This document shows, one piece after another, positions 1 through 8,361 of a stretch of DNA of 58,141 nucleotides. The first letter of the stretch is position 1. Each line of letters starts with the position of its first letter. This DNA is from a virus. The position numbers and the translations under genes are program-made. Location of the stretch: positions 1 through 58,141 of IMG/VR virus record IMGVR_UViG_3300025168_000098; one strand, given 5' to 3'. The notes under the pieces are model-generated. The model was not told where the DNA came from and made no database searches. It was given only the letters and a program-made list of their open reading frames with translations.

Positions 1-66
1 ATGTGAATCTGAATCTGAATCTGAATCTGAATCTGAATCTGAATCTGAATCTGAATCTGAGTCTGA
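1..66 (-). repeat. Hexanucleotide microsatellite coding (Ser-Asp)n
   Basis: About ten tandem TCTGAA units (minus strand TTCAGA, read as TCA GAT) encode Ser-Asp dipeptides. Less regular copies continue to about 330. Such arrays slip easily, so tail length may vary between relatives. Confidence 0.85.
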
Positions 67-1170
67 ATCTGAATCTCCATCTGCATCTCCATCTGAATCT
101 GAATCCCCATCAGTTTCAGCACCTTCTGAATCTGCATCTCCTGTCATTGGTTCTGAGTCTGAATCTGAATCTTCTCCACCTTCTCCACCAGCACCTTCTG
201 AATCTGATTCTTCATCTGAATCTTCTCCATCACTACCAGCACCTTCTGAGTCTGAATCTGAACCTTCTGATTCTGAATCTCCAAGTGTGGATTCTGAATC
301 ATCTGAATCTGAATCATCTGAATCTGAATCGTCTGATTTCTTCTCTTCTTTTGGTTCTGCTTTTTCTGCTTCTTTCATGTCCTTGAATCTGTTAGAACTG
401 ACTTGTTCAGGATTGCGACCTTGAGACTCTTGTTGTTCTGATGCTTCCTCGACTTGTTGCTGAGATAAGTCATCTGATGACATTCCTGTGGATGGGTCAT
501 GTTCGTCAGGGAATGCTTCTCTAAACGATTTGATTAATCTCTTTGCTTGGTCTATCACAGCAGATGTATGTCTTTGCTTGATTGCATTGTTTAGTAATGC
601 TCTATTAGCATCCATGAAGTCAATAATTTCGGGTGTTGTAAACCAATGTGGTTCGTGAACAATTGCTTCGGTCATCATAGCAACCATTGCTTGCTCTTTC
701 AAAGGTGAATCATCAGTTGTGTTTTCTTTGTGTCTTTGCATGAAAACTTCGTGAGTAAATTGCATCCTCTTTCTGCTACCCTTCCAATCCTGACCGAATA
801 GGTGATTGATTCTAGCATCTTCTAGCATATTTACAAACTTGTGTAGTAGTGGGTCGCAAGTTCCTTTTTGTGTTGGCTTGACGCATTTTCGACTCCATGC
901 GACAAAATCCGTATAGCGATGATGAGCATTTTCATGTGCTAAGATTGCTTCTTGCATAATTTGATTGTAAGATGGATTGTCGTGCATTGTCTGAGGAATC
1001 CAAATTATTTTTCCATTGGTGCAAGCCTTCCCAGCAGGGTCAATCACTACTCTCTCGACCTTAGAACCGAAGCCTGTTAATTCTCCTGACATGACTTTTG
1101 AGACTCTATGGAATCTAGCGGCTTTTACTGCATTTCTTGACTTTGTTGTGGCTTCGGCTGTGTTGTTCAT
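1..1170 (-). CDS. CobT/VWA-like protein with HExxH motif and Ser-Asp repeat tail (3' end cut off)
   Basis: Open from ATG at 1170 to the window edge, 390 codons with no stop. Residues 79-83 read HENAH, an HExxH zinc-metallopeptidase signature, inside a helical domain. From about residue 230 the protein becomes acidic and ends in Ser-Asp dipeptides coded by a TCTGAA hexamer array (1-66). Metallopeptidase-like domains before VWA domains occur in CobT-like proteins, whose partner is a MoxR/CobS ATPase; exactly such an ATPase lies at 2596-3840, under a related promoter. Seen: motif, repeats, pairing. Inferred: a chaperone-like remodelling pair. The VWA domain, if present, lies outside the window. 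Confidence 0.6.
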   Translation of the reverse strand, partial: MNNTAEATTKSRNAVKAARFHRVSKVMSGELTGFGSKVERVVIDPAGKACTNGKIIWIPQTMHDNPSYNQIMQEAILAHENAHHRYTDFVAWSRKCVKPTQKGTCDPLLHKFVNMLEDARINHLFGQDWKGSRKRMQFTHEVFMQRHKENTTDDSPLKEQAMVAMMTEAIVHEPHWFTTPEIIDFMDANRALLNNAIKQRHTSAVIDQAKRLIKSFREAFPDEHDPSTGMSSDDLSQQQVEEASEQQESQGRNPEQVSSNRFKDMKEAEKAEPKEEKKSDDSDSDDSDSDDSESTLGDSESEGSDSDSEGAGSDGEDSDEESDSEGAGGEGGEDSDSDSEPMTGDADSEGAETDGDSDSDGDADGDSDSDSDSDSDSDSDSDSDSDSDSH

Positions 1171-1186
1171 ATCCCTACGGGGTTAG

Positions 1187-1236
1187 TTTCCGCTATTAAG
1201 CCGTTCTATGTGGTGGAATGTTTTAGTCAGACTTTA
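1187..1236 (-). promoter_or_regulatory. Promoter of the CobT-like gene (class C)
   Basis: On the minus strand AAGTCTGACTA is followed by ACCACATAGAA and then TTAATAGCGGAA, with ATG 24 nt further on. The same three blocks in the same order precede the CobS-like gene at 3905-3953, so the pair is probably co-regulated. The upstream block overlaps the stop codon of the 1227-2066 gene. Confidence 0.6.
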
Positions 1237-2066
1237 CCACCTTTACCAAACCTATCATTCTTCCTGAATGGAACAGGCTTGCTGTAAGCCGTTCTTAGGG
1301 TCAATAAATAGTTCTTCAAAACCCTAGATAATCCAGCATAATTCCAAGATTCAGATTGCATCTTTATTCCTGTGATTAAGTCATCTGTATTTACATGATT
1401 ATATTCAGCCATTTGAATCAGACTTGAGGGGTGATTATTCATTTTATTTCCATGATATTTTCCTGATAATATCGCTTGATTCTCTTCGACTCCAAACAAA
1501 TCTTTTGTTCTAACTTCTTCTTCACATCTAAATCCATTTGGAGATGTCAGAAGATTGAGTTCAGCACTTCTCCAAGTTGGAGATATCTCAGAAATATATT
1601 TCAGATGTTCATCATCAAAATCATTTGATTTGGATTTCAAAAAACCGAACAGATTTTCCTTAGAAGGTCTGTTGACTTCAACAAGTAAACTAATCTTCCT
1701 GAGATTGAACGGAACAGATTTCAGATTGATGACAATTATTATCATTGGAGATAATTTCTGACTTGAAAAATCTGATACTATTTTCCAATGTTTTTTTGAT
1801 AGAGAATCAGCATCATCAACAATCGCTATTCTCGATAATCCTGAAAGACTCAATGCTGTTACTTTTGAGAAAGGATATTTACCATTCAAGTCCGATATGA
1901 ATTGGGGTTCAAAACCTGAGTTTGTTGAGTATGATTTTGACAGGGTAGTTTTTCCAACTCCTGATTCTCCATGAATGATTATCGTGTTCATGTTAGATTT
2001 GTTTTTCATTGACCAATTATCTAACAAAGATTTCATTGGTTGATAGATTGATTTTATTCCAATCAT
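1227..2066 (-). CDS. AAA+ ATPase, probably clamp-loader large-subunit-like (RFC-L-like)
   Basis: 279 aa. Walker A GESGVGKTT at 33-41, Walker B IAIVDDAD at 80-87, then a short lid. The order of motifs and the segment NRPSKENLFGFLK resemble archaeal RFC large subunits, but the protein is much shorter than a cellular RFC-L (usually 400-500 aa) and lacks an obvious PIP box. The RFC small subunit at 8358-9383 and PCNA at 12261-13058 supply the likely partners. Its start overlaps the end of the upstream 63-aa gene by ATGA, so the two are translationally coupled. A DnaC/DnaA-like loader is the main alternative. Confidence 0.55.
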   Translation of the reverse strand: MIGIKSIYQPMKSLLDNWSMKNKSNMNTIIIHGESGVGKTTLSKSYSTNSGFEPQFISDLNGKYPFSKVTALSLSGLSRIAIVDDADSLSKKHWKIVSDFSSQKLSPMIIIVINLKSVPFNLRKISLLVEVNRPSKENLFGFLKSKSNDFDDEHLKYISEISPTWRSAELNLLTSPNGFRCEEEVRTKDLFGVEENQAILSGKYHGNKMNNHPSSLIQMAEYNHVNTDDLITGIKMQSESWNYAGLSRVLKNYLLTLRTAYSKPVPFRKNDRFGKGGKV

Positions 2067-2254
2067 TTCCAGCCCATCAATGTAGTCTGATTTCTTAGAT
2101 GTTCATTTGTCATATTTGGATTTCTGATATCTGTTGCTTGTGATATTGCAGATAGTATAGATTCCAATTTTTCAATCCTGAGATTTAATTGTTGGATTTG
2201 TAATCTCATATCTTCAATTTCGTGCTGTGCATTTCTCTCATTCTGATTACTCAT
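2063..2254 (-). CDS. Small coiled-coil protein
   Basis: 63 aa starting MSNQNER. The start is set by the promoter element at 2271-2287, 17 nt upstream; the longer frame would run through that promoter. The middle (about residues 12-35) has heptad-like Leu/Ile spacing, so a short coiled coil is likely. Its end overlaps the RFC-L-like gene by 4 nt. Function unknown; a helper of the clamp-loader-like ATPase is possible only by position. Confidence 0.7.
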   Translation of the reverse strand: MSNQNERNAQHEIEDMRLQIQQLNLRIEKLESILSAISQATDIRNPNMTNEHLRNQTTLMGWK

Positions 2255-2270
2255 ATCAAAGCCTGATATT

Positions 2271-2287
2271 CCCACCTTTATCAATAT
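2271..2287 (-). promoter_or_regulatory. Class A promoter (TATA + GGTGGG) for 2254
   Basis: Minus strand ATATTGATAAAGGTGGG; ATG lies 16 nt after the last G. No Shine-Dalgarno site between, consistent with a leaderless transcript. Confidence 0.7.
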
Positions 2288-2302
2288 CGTAGTTAGAAGC
2301 AT

Positions 2303-2480
2303 TTACGAATCTGACTATTCTGATACCAATAGAGACAATCTGAGCCATTTGTTAGATTGTCAGGACTCAGATTACCACCGATATCAAAACGTGGCCTTAG
2401 AATCTCTCTATCGGCATATGTTGAGGCCAACATCTAATATTCTAACTCACGTCAGAAAAAAATTGAGAAAAAATCAGATA
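2303..2480. other. Intergenic, one palindromic site
   Basis: About 180 bp between the 2254 promoter and the terminator at 2486. Holds a perfect 16-bp-framed copy of the dispersed palindrome at 2419-2432 and no convincing gene. Confidence 0.6.
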
Positions 2481-2485
2481 TTGAA

Positions 2486-2531
2486 AATAAAAAAAAGGGA
2501 GACAACCGAAGTTGCCCCCCAATTTTTTTTT
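2486..2531 (-). terminator. Hairpin terminator with TTCG loop and T8 tract
   Basis: Read on the minus strand: a GC-rich arm ending CAAC, loop TTCG, arm GTTGTCTCCC, then eight T and ATTTTC. It lies just after the CobS-like gene (stop at 2596). The plus strand also ends in a T run, so it could work both ways. Nearly identical elements occur at 24241 and 46735. Confidence 0.8.
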
Positions 2532-2595
2532 CGTCTGTTATTTTTCGCTTGATATCACATCCTTAATTTTTATTTTCTAATCTCCAATTTATTCC

Positions 2596-3840
2596 TTAAG
2601 CCAAATCCTCGATGTTTGCTCTTGCTAGGATTTTAACTTCTTCAACGTCATCAACGTCAAACAATGGGTAAACAACTGTATCAAGAGTTTGTTGCATATT
2701 GTAAACAGATAATGTCTCCATCATAGTTACAAGTGTTCTTGTTCCTAAGTCAGTTGGTTCTGAAAATGTCATTGATTCGTTTGCCTTTCTAACATTGCGA
2801 GCGAACTGAACAATTTCTGTTGCCGCATCTACATTGAAATTACTTGATTGTTCTTGGATAACTTGTATCTCTAAATCACGGCCAAGATAGTCGAAGTCTA
2901 ATGTGTGAGTAAACCTACTTCGTGTTGCATTGTTTAGTGGTGAAGTTCCAGCATAGTTTGGATTCATGGATGCTATAATTCTAAAGTCAGGATGAGCGTG
3001 AAGGACTTCTGCACCTGATGCACTTCCTTTCTGATTTATGACCATATGACCAGCATCTAAAACATCGTTTAATTGACTTAGAACTGCTGGCTTGATGAAG
3101 TTGATTTCATCAATGTAAAGAATGCATCCATGACGCATTGCTTTTGTTAATTGGCCGTCTACGAAATGTGTTTCAGTTCCGCCACTTGGGGTTGTTCTAA
3201 CTAGAAGCATTCCTTGAAGGTCATCCCATTCAACACCAACACCACCAACTATTCTGCAAATTGGTTGGCTGATAAGGCGACCAAACTCATAGATAGCCAT
3301 AGTTTTTCCACAGCCTGTTCCACCCTGAGTCAGCAAAGCCGATTTCATTTTATGACAGAAAGCCATAAACTCTAATTCTGAGCCAACTATACCTTGCTCA
3401 ACGTAGCCCTTTGCTACTGTTGGTATTAGTGCTTGAATATCTGCTGGATAAGCAGACGCATCTTTCTTAGCGATTCCGCAGAATACATTTGGTGATGGTG
3501 CAGATGTCATTCCTGATACAGTTGTAGTGATAGTTGGAGACATTGCTCTAGCCCCTCTAGGTATTGATGTAGTTCCGTTAATTGCCGCTTCGACTTGTTC
3601 ATCAGACCAAACATACTGTTGGCCGTTAATGTCTATTTTTTGTAGTCCAGCACCAGCAAGATTCTTTGCTGTAAAACAATGTGCTTTGAGAGAAGTTGGG
3701 TTTGGTATTCCACCATTTGCCGTGATACTATCGGCTATTTCAGCCAAATAGGTTTCACGGTCAACCCTACCGTTGTGGTCATCAACCACATCGAACATTC
3801 TTTGTTGTGTCTCCGTCATATTTTCATTTCGTGTTGTCAT
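2596..3840 (-). CDS. CobS/MoxR-like AAA+ ATPase
   Basis: 414 aa. Walker A GGTGCGKT at 173-180, Walker B ILYIDEI at 240-246, sensor-1-like IIASMNPN near 288-295. This is the MoxR/CobS pattern, seen also in cyanophages, where it pairs with a CobT-like protein; the CobT-like gene sits at 1-1170. ATG at 3840 (MTTRNEN) is chosen because GGAGATGA lies just upstream, the Shine-Dalgarno form reused at 7494, 7690, 24586 and 24712; the longer frame would translate the leader and promoter. Probable role: ATP-driven remodelling of a protein complex with the CobT-like partner. Confidence 0.85.
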   Translation of the reverse strand: MTTRNENMTETQQRMFDVVDDHNGRVDRETYLAEIADSITANGGIPNPTSLKAHCFTAKNLAGAGLQKIDINGQQYVWSDEQVEAAINGTTSIPRGARAMSPTITTTVSGMTSAPSPNVFCGIAKKDASAYPADIQALIPTVAKGYVEQGIVGSELEFMAFCHKMKSALLTQGGTGCGKTMAIYEFGRLISQPICRIVGGVGVEWDDLQGMLLVRTTPSGGTETHFVDGQLTKAMRHGCILYIDEINFIKPAVLSQLNDVLDAGHMVINQKGSASGAEVLHAHPDFRIIASMNPNYAGTSPLNNATRSRFTHTLDFDYLGRDLEIQVIQEQSSNFNVDAATEIVQFARNVRKANESMTFSEPTDLGTRTLVTMMETLSVYNMQQTLDTVVYPLFDVDDVEEVKILARANIEDLA

Positions 3841-3953
3841 TTTTTTCATCTCCATTTTTTTCAATTTGCCCTTCTCGGCGACTCTTCGGACTGAGTGTTC
3901 GCTATTATACTCTTCCATGTGGTCTAACAAAATAGTCAGACTTCAATGGATTT
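3841..3953 (-). promoter_or_regulatory. Class C promoter and structured leader of the CobS-like gene
   Basis: Minus strand AAGTCTGACTA, ACCACATGGAA and TATAATAGCG, then an untranslated leader beginning GCGAACACTC followed by TCCGAAG and GCCGA, then GGAGATGA and the start. The leader blocks recur at 57985-58016. Confidence 0.6.
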
Positions 3954-3958
3954 GGATA

Positions 3959-4420
3959 TTAGAGCAACTTCTTGATTTTCAAATACGTCATAATCATTCT
4001 TTCATCCCAAGCAATCTCAGCCTGTTTTCTTTCGTAATCAAGAATCTTTTTTCCAGCATAATATCTGTATGTGCTGGCCTGAGAGTTTGTGTAATTCATA
4101 GCCTGTATCAAGATTCGATTTATTTCTTTCACACATACATATGGAAATAATGGTTCTTCATTTTTGTCAGGCCAGCAGAAATTAAAAACAGAAATCCCTG
4201 ATTGTTTTGGGTCATCTCTCATACACAAAACTGCAATCCTTTGAGCGTGTTCTGACCATAGTTTTTTTTCTTTCTTAGAAGCATTCCTTAGTATCTCATC
4301 AAACTTCCCTAAGTGGCTGAGATTGAGTGTAATCAACCACATCGTTTGATGATGTGTAAATCCACATTCACCCCTCAACATCTCATACACTTTTCTTCTC
4401 CGACTTTGAACTACGCTCAT
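3959..4420 (-). CDS. Hypothetical protein downstream of DNA polymerase
   Basis: 153 aa starting MSVVQSRRRK. ATG at 4420 overlaps the PolB stop (ATGA), so it is coupled to polymerase translation. Basic N-terminus, Trp- and Tyr-rich middle, no recognised motif, no membrane segment. A polymerase accessory or DNA-binding protein is possible from position and charge alone. Confidence 0.75.
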   Translation of the reverse strand: MSVVQSRRRKVYEMLRGECGFTHHQTMWLITLNLSHLGKFDEILRNASKKEKKLWSEHAQRIAVLCMRDDPKQSGISVFNFCWPDKNEEPLFPYVCVKEINRILIQAMNYTNSQASTYRYYAGKKILDYERKQAEIAWDERMIMTYLKIKKLL

Positions 4421-7071
4421 GTGAACCACTCATCTAAACCAACTTGATTCATTCCAACAAGTGAAGTTTTCCAAGAAGTTCTGAATGCACCCAAAATACC
4501 TTCCCAAGATTTCGATTTTGTGAAGTGTTTGTTGAACGATTCTTCCCTGTTGACTTCAACACCAAAAGACTCAGGAGTTTCCCCCCATTCGATTGCGACA
4601 ATTTTGTTTGCTGGAAGATTCCCATTTTTTGTCGAAGATGCATTGAACAAAACGGGCTTGTCTCCAATGTCAAAATTAGTTCCAATATTTTTGTTAGACC
4701 ATAGCCCTGCTTTGTGAGCCTGAGTTCCGGTCTTTTTCATTCCCATCGGCTGACCAAAATCTATACTCGGTGTTTTCTCGACATCCATCAAATCAGAATG
4801 GATTTCTCTTAACAAATTATTAAGTTCAGATTTGTTGCATCCTTGAAGTATAGAATCAAAAACTTTCAACTGTGCATCTTTGACAATCTTGGGTGCAGAT
4901 GACCTTCTAATCTCGACCCCCCTGAATCCATGTTTACCATTGAAATCTCGATACGCATATCTCTTTTTTACACCCCAAGAAAAGAATCTTTCATAGTGTG
5001 CATCAGGCTTCACAAAAAAGAACTCATTCTTCTCAACACCCAATGTCTCCTGAACAAATCTATCGTAGGAATTATTCAACATTATACACAACATATTTGC
5101 TATCGAAATCACATCATCTTTTGTGAAGTCTCTAACTGCATTCTGAGCCTCATCGTGATTGGTTATTGCTACCTTACAGGAATCAGTATCTTGACCTATG
5201 ACATGGAATGATAATTTGATTCCTTCTGCATCTCCAATATCTTCTGTAAAGGGTTCAATACCCAAATCAGAAAACCAAAGATTTGTTGCTTCAATTAAAT
5301 CCTTATTCCATTGATTATGTATTCTCGCAATTTCTGTAATATCTGACCCCAATTCAGGCAATGCTAATCTGAATGGCCTTCGTTTTGTTTTCTCAGTTTC
5401 ACCTGAATAAAGAACTCCATACCAACTATTCATACTCTCCTTCATTACACGCTGACGTTGATTCAATCGGTTGCCTAATTCTTCATCACCATTTTCATAT
5501 GCTTCTCGCATTAATGCCTGTGTTTCTTTTCTAAGAATAGCAAGATTACGAAGAACAGAAGGCATGATTCCTTCTCTATCTCTTCGATAAATCCGACCTG
5601 CTGGCGTAGTAGTAATTGGGAATGGAAATCCATTAGGATAATCTGCTGGATTAACAAGAGTATCAGGACTTCCGTTTGTAGTAATAATCACCGATGGATA
5701 TTCCATTGAATTATCAACTTCAAAGGCATTCTGATAGACTCCAATTGGATTCTCCATGACGAATCCACCTAACTGTATTCCACCTGTTGTTCTTCGCTGT
5801 CTGACAACTTCAACAGAAGGCATAATAATATTCTTTTGAAACAACAAATGCCCCATCATATCTTCGACCAACATCATGTTAGAGTTTGCTTTTCTCATAA
5901 CTGAATTATGGAATGCAGTTTTTGTCAGGTAAAATGGAACAAGATTTAGTTGGTTCATACATCTCTCAACACATACATTATCCCATATGTTATAGACAGC
6001 CAACATCATTGGGTCTTTCTCCATTAATTCTGTAATTCTTGTTCGTGGAACTTTACCATATCCGAGAACAGAACCAGCCATCCAAGCAAGTGAACCTGAA
6101 CCTGTTGTTGCCGCCGCACCTTGAACCTGTTCTGCATATGCAATTTTAGAATCAAATAGTCTTTGTTTTTTGAGCGACCAATATAGATTCGGATAACGAT
6201 GATGAACAGGAACTTTACCAGCATATCTTCTATCCATTTCTTTTCTCATTACTCGACATCTATTTCTCAAATATGGTATATCATATCCGATAATGTGTTG
6301 ACCACCAAGTAAGTCTCTATCTAAATCTTCTAATCTTTTCTTGAACCACCAAAGTAAGGCCGCTTCATTTGTATCTTCATCCATATGAGAAAAGGATTCG
6401 ACTAAGACCTTCTCAGGGTCAAGTGGGGGAATTGGACTAGAATGCTCAACAACGCTCTCTAACGCCTTCCCTGACCCCAAAAATCGCCTAACTTGGTGTT
6501 GGCTAGTCGGAGAAGTAGTTCCAACTTCGTGAATACCCGTTACACTATCAACAAATGCAATACTCACAACTCTTTCAGGGGCATTATCAACATCAAGTGA
6601 ATCTGCTGTTTCAATATCAAACCAAACTATGTCGAGATTGAATCTTGTTGGGTCAGTTTCACTTGGTCGAATGTGAATCGGTCTGAGATTTCTTCCCGAT
6701 GCTAATTCATCCATGTTGATGTCAACAACCGAAGTCCATCCGTAAATCCACCGAACCAAAGAACTCCAAGAAACATCTGCTGAATAATGTGGATAAAAGT
6801 AATCTCTAATCTCTCTAATATCTGACGGCTTCTCAACTCTAATCTCATACAATGGAACGCCTGTTATCGAAGTCTTATCTGAGAGTTTTGTTGACGTAAC
6901 AAAATCAGGAAGATTTGGAATATCATCAGGATTTTTTTCTGACCAAAATCTTGGAACACAACCCTCAACTGTTACCTTTTTTGTTGACCCATCCAAAGCC
7001 TTCAATCTAAGATGAGTTAGAAGATTATTTGTTTCGTCATATTCAATTGATACAATAAGAAAAGATTCCAT
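4417..7071 (-). CDS. polB: Family B DNA polymerase
   Basis: 884 aa with all signature motifs. Exonuclease: Exo I D152-E154 (FDIET), Exo II around GYD at 262-264, Exo III YNIWD at 360-364. Polymerase: motif A D453-Y458-P459, motif B K544 to NSWYG at 548-552, motif C DTDS at 628-631, then KKRY. It should be the replicative, proofreading polymerase, working with PCNA and RFC encoded nearby. Motif A reads DNSMEYP rather than the usual DxxSLYP, and motif C has GQDTDS rather than YGDTDS. No intein or uracil-sensing N-terminal domain was recognised. First gene of a class A promoter at 7089; leaderless. Confidence 0.97.
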   Translation of the reverse strand: MESFLIVSIEYDETNNLLTHLRLKALDGSTKKVTVEGCVPRFWSEKNPDDIPNLPDFVTSTKLSDKTSITGVPLYEIRVEKPSDIREIRDYFYPHYSADVSWSSLVRWIYGWTSVVDINMDELASGRNLRPIHIRPSETDPTRFNLDIVWFDIETADSLDVDNAPERVVSIAFVDSVTGIHEVGTTSPTSQHQVRRFLGSGKALESVVEHSSPIPPLDPEKVLVESFSHMDEDTNEAALLWWFKKRLEDLDRDLLGGQHIIGYDIPYLRNRCRVMRKEMDRRYAGKVPVHHRYPNLYWSLKKQRLFDSKIAYAEQVQGAAATTGSGSLAWMAGSVLGYGKVPRTRITELMEKDPMMLAVYNIWDNVCVERCMNQLNLVPFYLTKTAFHNSVMRKANSNMMLVEDMMGHLLFQKNIIMPSVEVVRQRRTTGGIQLGGFVMENPIGVYQNAFEVDNSMEYPSVIITTNGSPDTLVNPADYPNGFPFPITTTPAGRIYRRDREGIMPSVLRNLAILRKETQALMREAYENGDEELGNRLNQRQRVMKESMNSWYGVLYSGETEKTKRRPFRLALPELGSDITEIARIHNQWNKDLIEATNLWFSDLGIEPFTEDIGDAEGIKLSFHVIGQDTDSCKVAITNHDEAQNAVRDFTKDDVISIANMLCIMLNNSYDRFVQETLGVEKNEFFFVKPDAHYERFFSWGVKKRYAYRDFNGKHGFRGVEIRRSSAPKIVKDAQLKVFDSILQGCNKSELNNLLREIHSDLMDVEKTPSIDFGQPMGMKKTGTQAHKAGLWSNKNIGTNFDIGDKPVLFNASSTKNGNLPANKIVAIEWGETPESFGVEVNREESFNKHFTKSKSWEGILGAFRTSWKTSLVGMNQVGLDEWFT

Positions 7072-7088
7072 AAACTCAATCGGGTTTT

Positions 7089-7105
7089 CCCACCCTTATG
7101 ATTGA
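7089..7105 (-). promoter_or_regulatory. Class A promoter for polB
   Basis: Minus strand TCAATCATAAGGGTGGG; last G is 18 nt from the ATG base at 7071. No ribosome site between. It overlaps the end of the gene at 7096-7494. Confidence 0.75.
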
Positions 7106-7494
7106 ATTGATTTTGATAACTTTGCATCAACCCATTCTTCTTGTTTTTCTCTAGTCCAAAATACGGGGTTCTGCATTGATTCATTCACTATCCATTCACC
7201 ATTCCAACCATTAATTTTCCTACCTTTGAAAGTATTCAATTTTTTTCTAAATGCTCTAATTTGTGTATCAGTAACTAATGGCTTACCTGCTGGATAATAA
7301 ATATATTTCTCCATTTTCAGATGGTAATCAGAAGCAACTTCCTGTCCGTATTTCGCCATACAATCTCTATTCCTTACTTTCACATCTCTAATTTTCGGCC
7401 AACCGTGTCTCAATTCATCATCAGTAAAGAGCATCATCAATCCTGATTTCGTCATTCCTTTAGGCCATGTTTGTCCGTTCTTATATTTCGTCAT
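7096..7494 (-). CDS. Hypothetical protein
   Basis: 132 aa starting MTKYKNG. The start follows GGAGATGAATGAA, the strong ribosome site of this operon. Basic, Trp-rich, with a C-terminal NPVFWTREKQEEWVD helix. No known motif. Third gene of a 7.97-7.10 kb operon of small proteins with Cys-rich members. Confidence 0.7.
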   Translation of the reverse strand: MTKYKNGQTWPKGMTKSGLMMLFTDDELRHGWPKIRDVKVRNRDCMAKYGQEVASDYHLKMEKYIYYPAGKPLVTDTQIRAFRKKLNTFKGRKINGWNGEWIVNESMQNPVFWTREKQEEWVDAKLSKSIQS

Positions 7495-7495
7495 T

Positions 7496-7690
7496 TCATT
7501 CATCTCCATTCATTATAATTTGGCAACATTCTTCACAATAATTTGACGGATAAGGCATAAACTCTAATGCTTCTTTTTTAGTAGGCCAAACACAACATAA
7601 ACCATGTTCATCACAATGTAATACCCATCCATCGGCACTTTTCCATAAACTAACATCAGTATTAGTTTCTCTAACTTTTCTTGTTATCAT
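7496..7690 (-). CDS. Cys/His-rich small protein, probable zinc binder
   Basis: 64 aa starting MITRKV, after GGAGATGA. Cys and His residues cluster in two groups (HCDEHGLCC and CEECC), enough for one zinc site. It overlaps its neighbours closely, so the three genes form one operon. Function unknown. Confidence 0.7.
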   Translation of the reverse strand: MITRKVRETNTDVSLWKSADGWVLHCDEHGLCCVWPTKKEALEFMPYPSNYCEECCQIIMNGDE

Positions 7691-7691
7691 T

Positions 7692-7973
7692 TTACTCATC
7701 TCCATACATCATAGCAATGATATCTTCAATCCGAGTCATTCTTCCGCCCTTCCATCGTAGTAATTCACGAAGGCAAGTCTTGCATATTTTTCCATCCTCA
7801 ATTGCTTGTCTAAACTCATCCACAGTCATTGGTGTTTCTGTGAATGAATCAACTTGTTCAGAAGCAATTTTACAAGCCAGCCCAACATTGTGTTCTCCAT
7901 GAGAAAATGAGTCATCCCATGAGAAGTGGATTTTCTTGTTGTTGTTAATTCGTAGTAGTTTTCTTGTTGTCAT
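7692..7973 (-). CDS. Hypothetical protein with CxxC motif
   Basis: 93 aa. The C-terminal half has CKTCLRELLRW, a possible half zinc knuckle, and the N-terminal half is His-rich (HFSWDDSFSHGEH). First gene of the small operon, after a 60-nt leader carrying a perfect hairpin (8013-8029) and an AGAGG ribosome site. Function unknown. Confidence 0.7.
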   Translation of the reverse strand: MTTRKLLRINNNKKIHFSWDDSFSHGEHNVGLACKIASEQVDSFTETPMTVDEFRQAIEDGKICKTCLRELLRWKGGRMTRIEDIIAMMYGDE

Positions 7974-8012
7974 TTTTTATTCCTCTTTTCGTTATGGCTT
8001 CGCTGGTTTCTC

Positions 8013-8029
8013 GCTGTGCTATGCACAGC
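8013..8029 (-). promoter_or_regulatory. Leader hairpin GCTGTGC/GCACAGC
   Basis: A perfect 7-bp stem with a 3-nt loop in the untranslated leader of the 7973 operon. It may protect the mRNA or regulate translation. Confidence 0.6.
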
Positions 8030-8038
8030 AGGGGAAGG

Positions 8039-8071
8039 CCGCCGGTATATGAATGAAGATGTAGTCTGACT
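8039..8071 (-). promoter_or_regulatory. Promoter of the 7973-7096 operon
   Basis: Minus strand AGTCAGACTA, then TTCATTCATATACCGGCGG. The AGTCAGA block about 12-15 nt before the TATA-like box is shared with 24755-24788 and 46362-46395. Confidence 0.55.
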
Positions 8072-8133
8072 TGTTTAGTATATAAAGAAACAACAAATCT
8101 CACTATTTTCTACTTGAGCCGAGTAATTTTTTT

Positions 8134-8361
8134 TCAGTCGGATTCTTCCAACAACTCCGTGTTGAGTTCAACATCGAGAGAATCCAACATAATCAGAATC
8201 CGTTGAAGATAAACTGACAAATCCATAGCCTCTTCCATAGCATGATTTATCCATTCTTTCAAAGTCAAATCTGTTCGTTCCATTGTTGTGTTATATTTGT
8301 TCAAACCCAACTCGGCTCTTTGACGTATTTTTTCTATTACTTTTTCTTCAATTTCGCTCAT
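8134..8361 (-). CDS. MazG-superfamily-like small protein
   Basis: 75 aa. The segment GLNKYNTTMER followed by LKEWINHAMEEAMDLSVYL matches a widespread phage family with the EExxDxxxYL helix pattern of MazG-like NTP pyrophosphohydrolases. It is shorter than a full MazG domain and lacks a visible first ExxE pair, so catalytic activity is doubtful. ATG overlaps the RFC stop (ATGA), so it is coupled to the clamp loader. Confidence 0.5.
   Translation of the reverse strand: MSEIEEKVIEKIRQRAELGLNKYNTTMERTDLTLKEWINHAMEEAMDLSVYLQRILIMLDSLDVELNTELLEESD

Noticed and set aside
1-66. CRISPR-like array
   Set aside because: Short hexamer microsatellite within a coding frame, without spacers.
3-386. Plus-strand 127-aa Asn/Leu-repeat ORF
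   Set aside because: It is the antisense of the Ser-Asp repeat tail of the 1-1170 gene; the repeat keeps all frames open.
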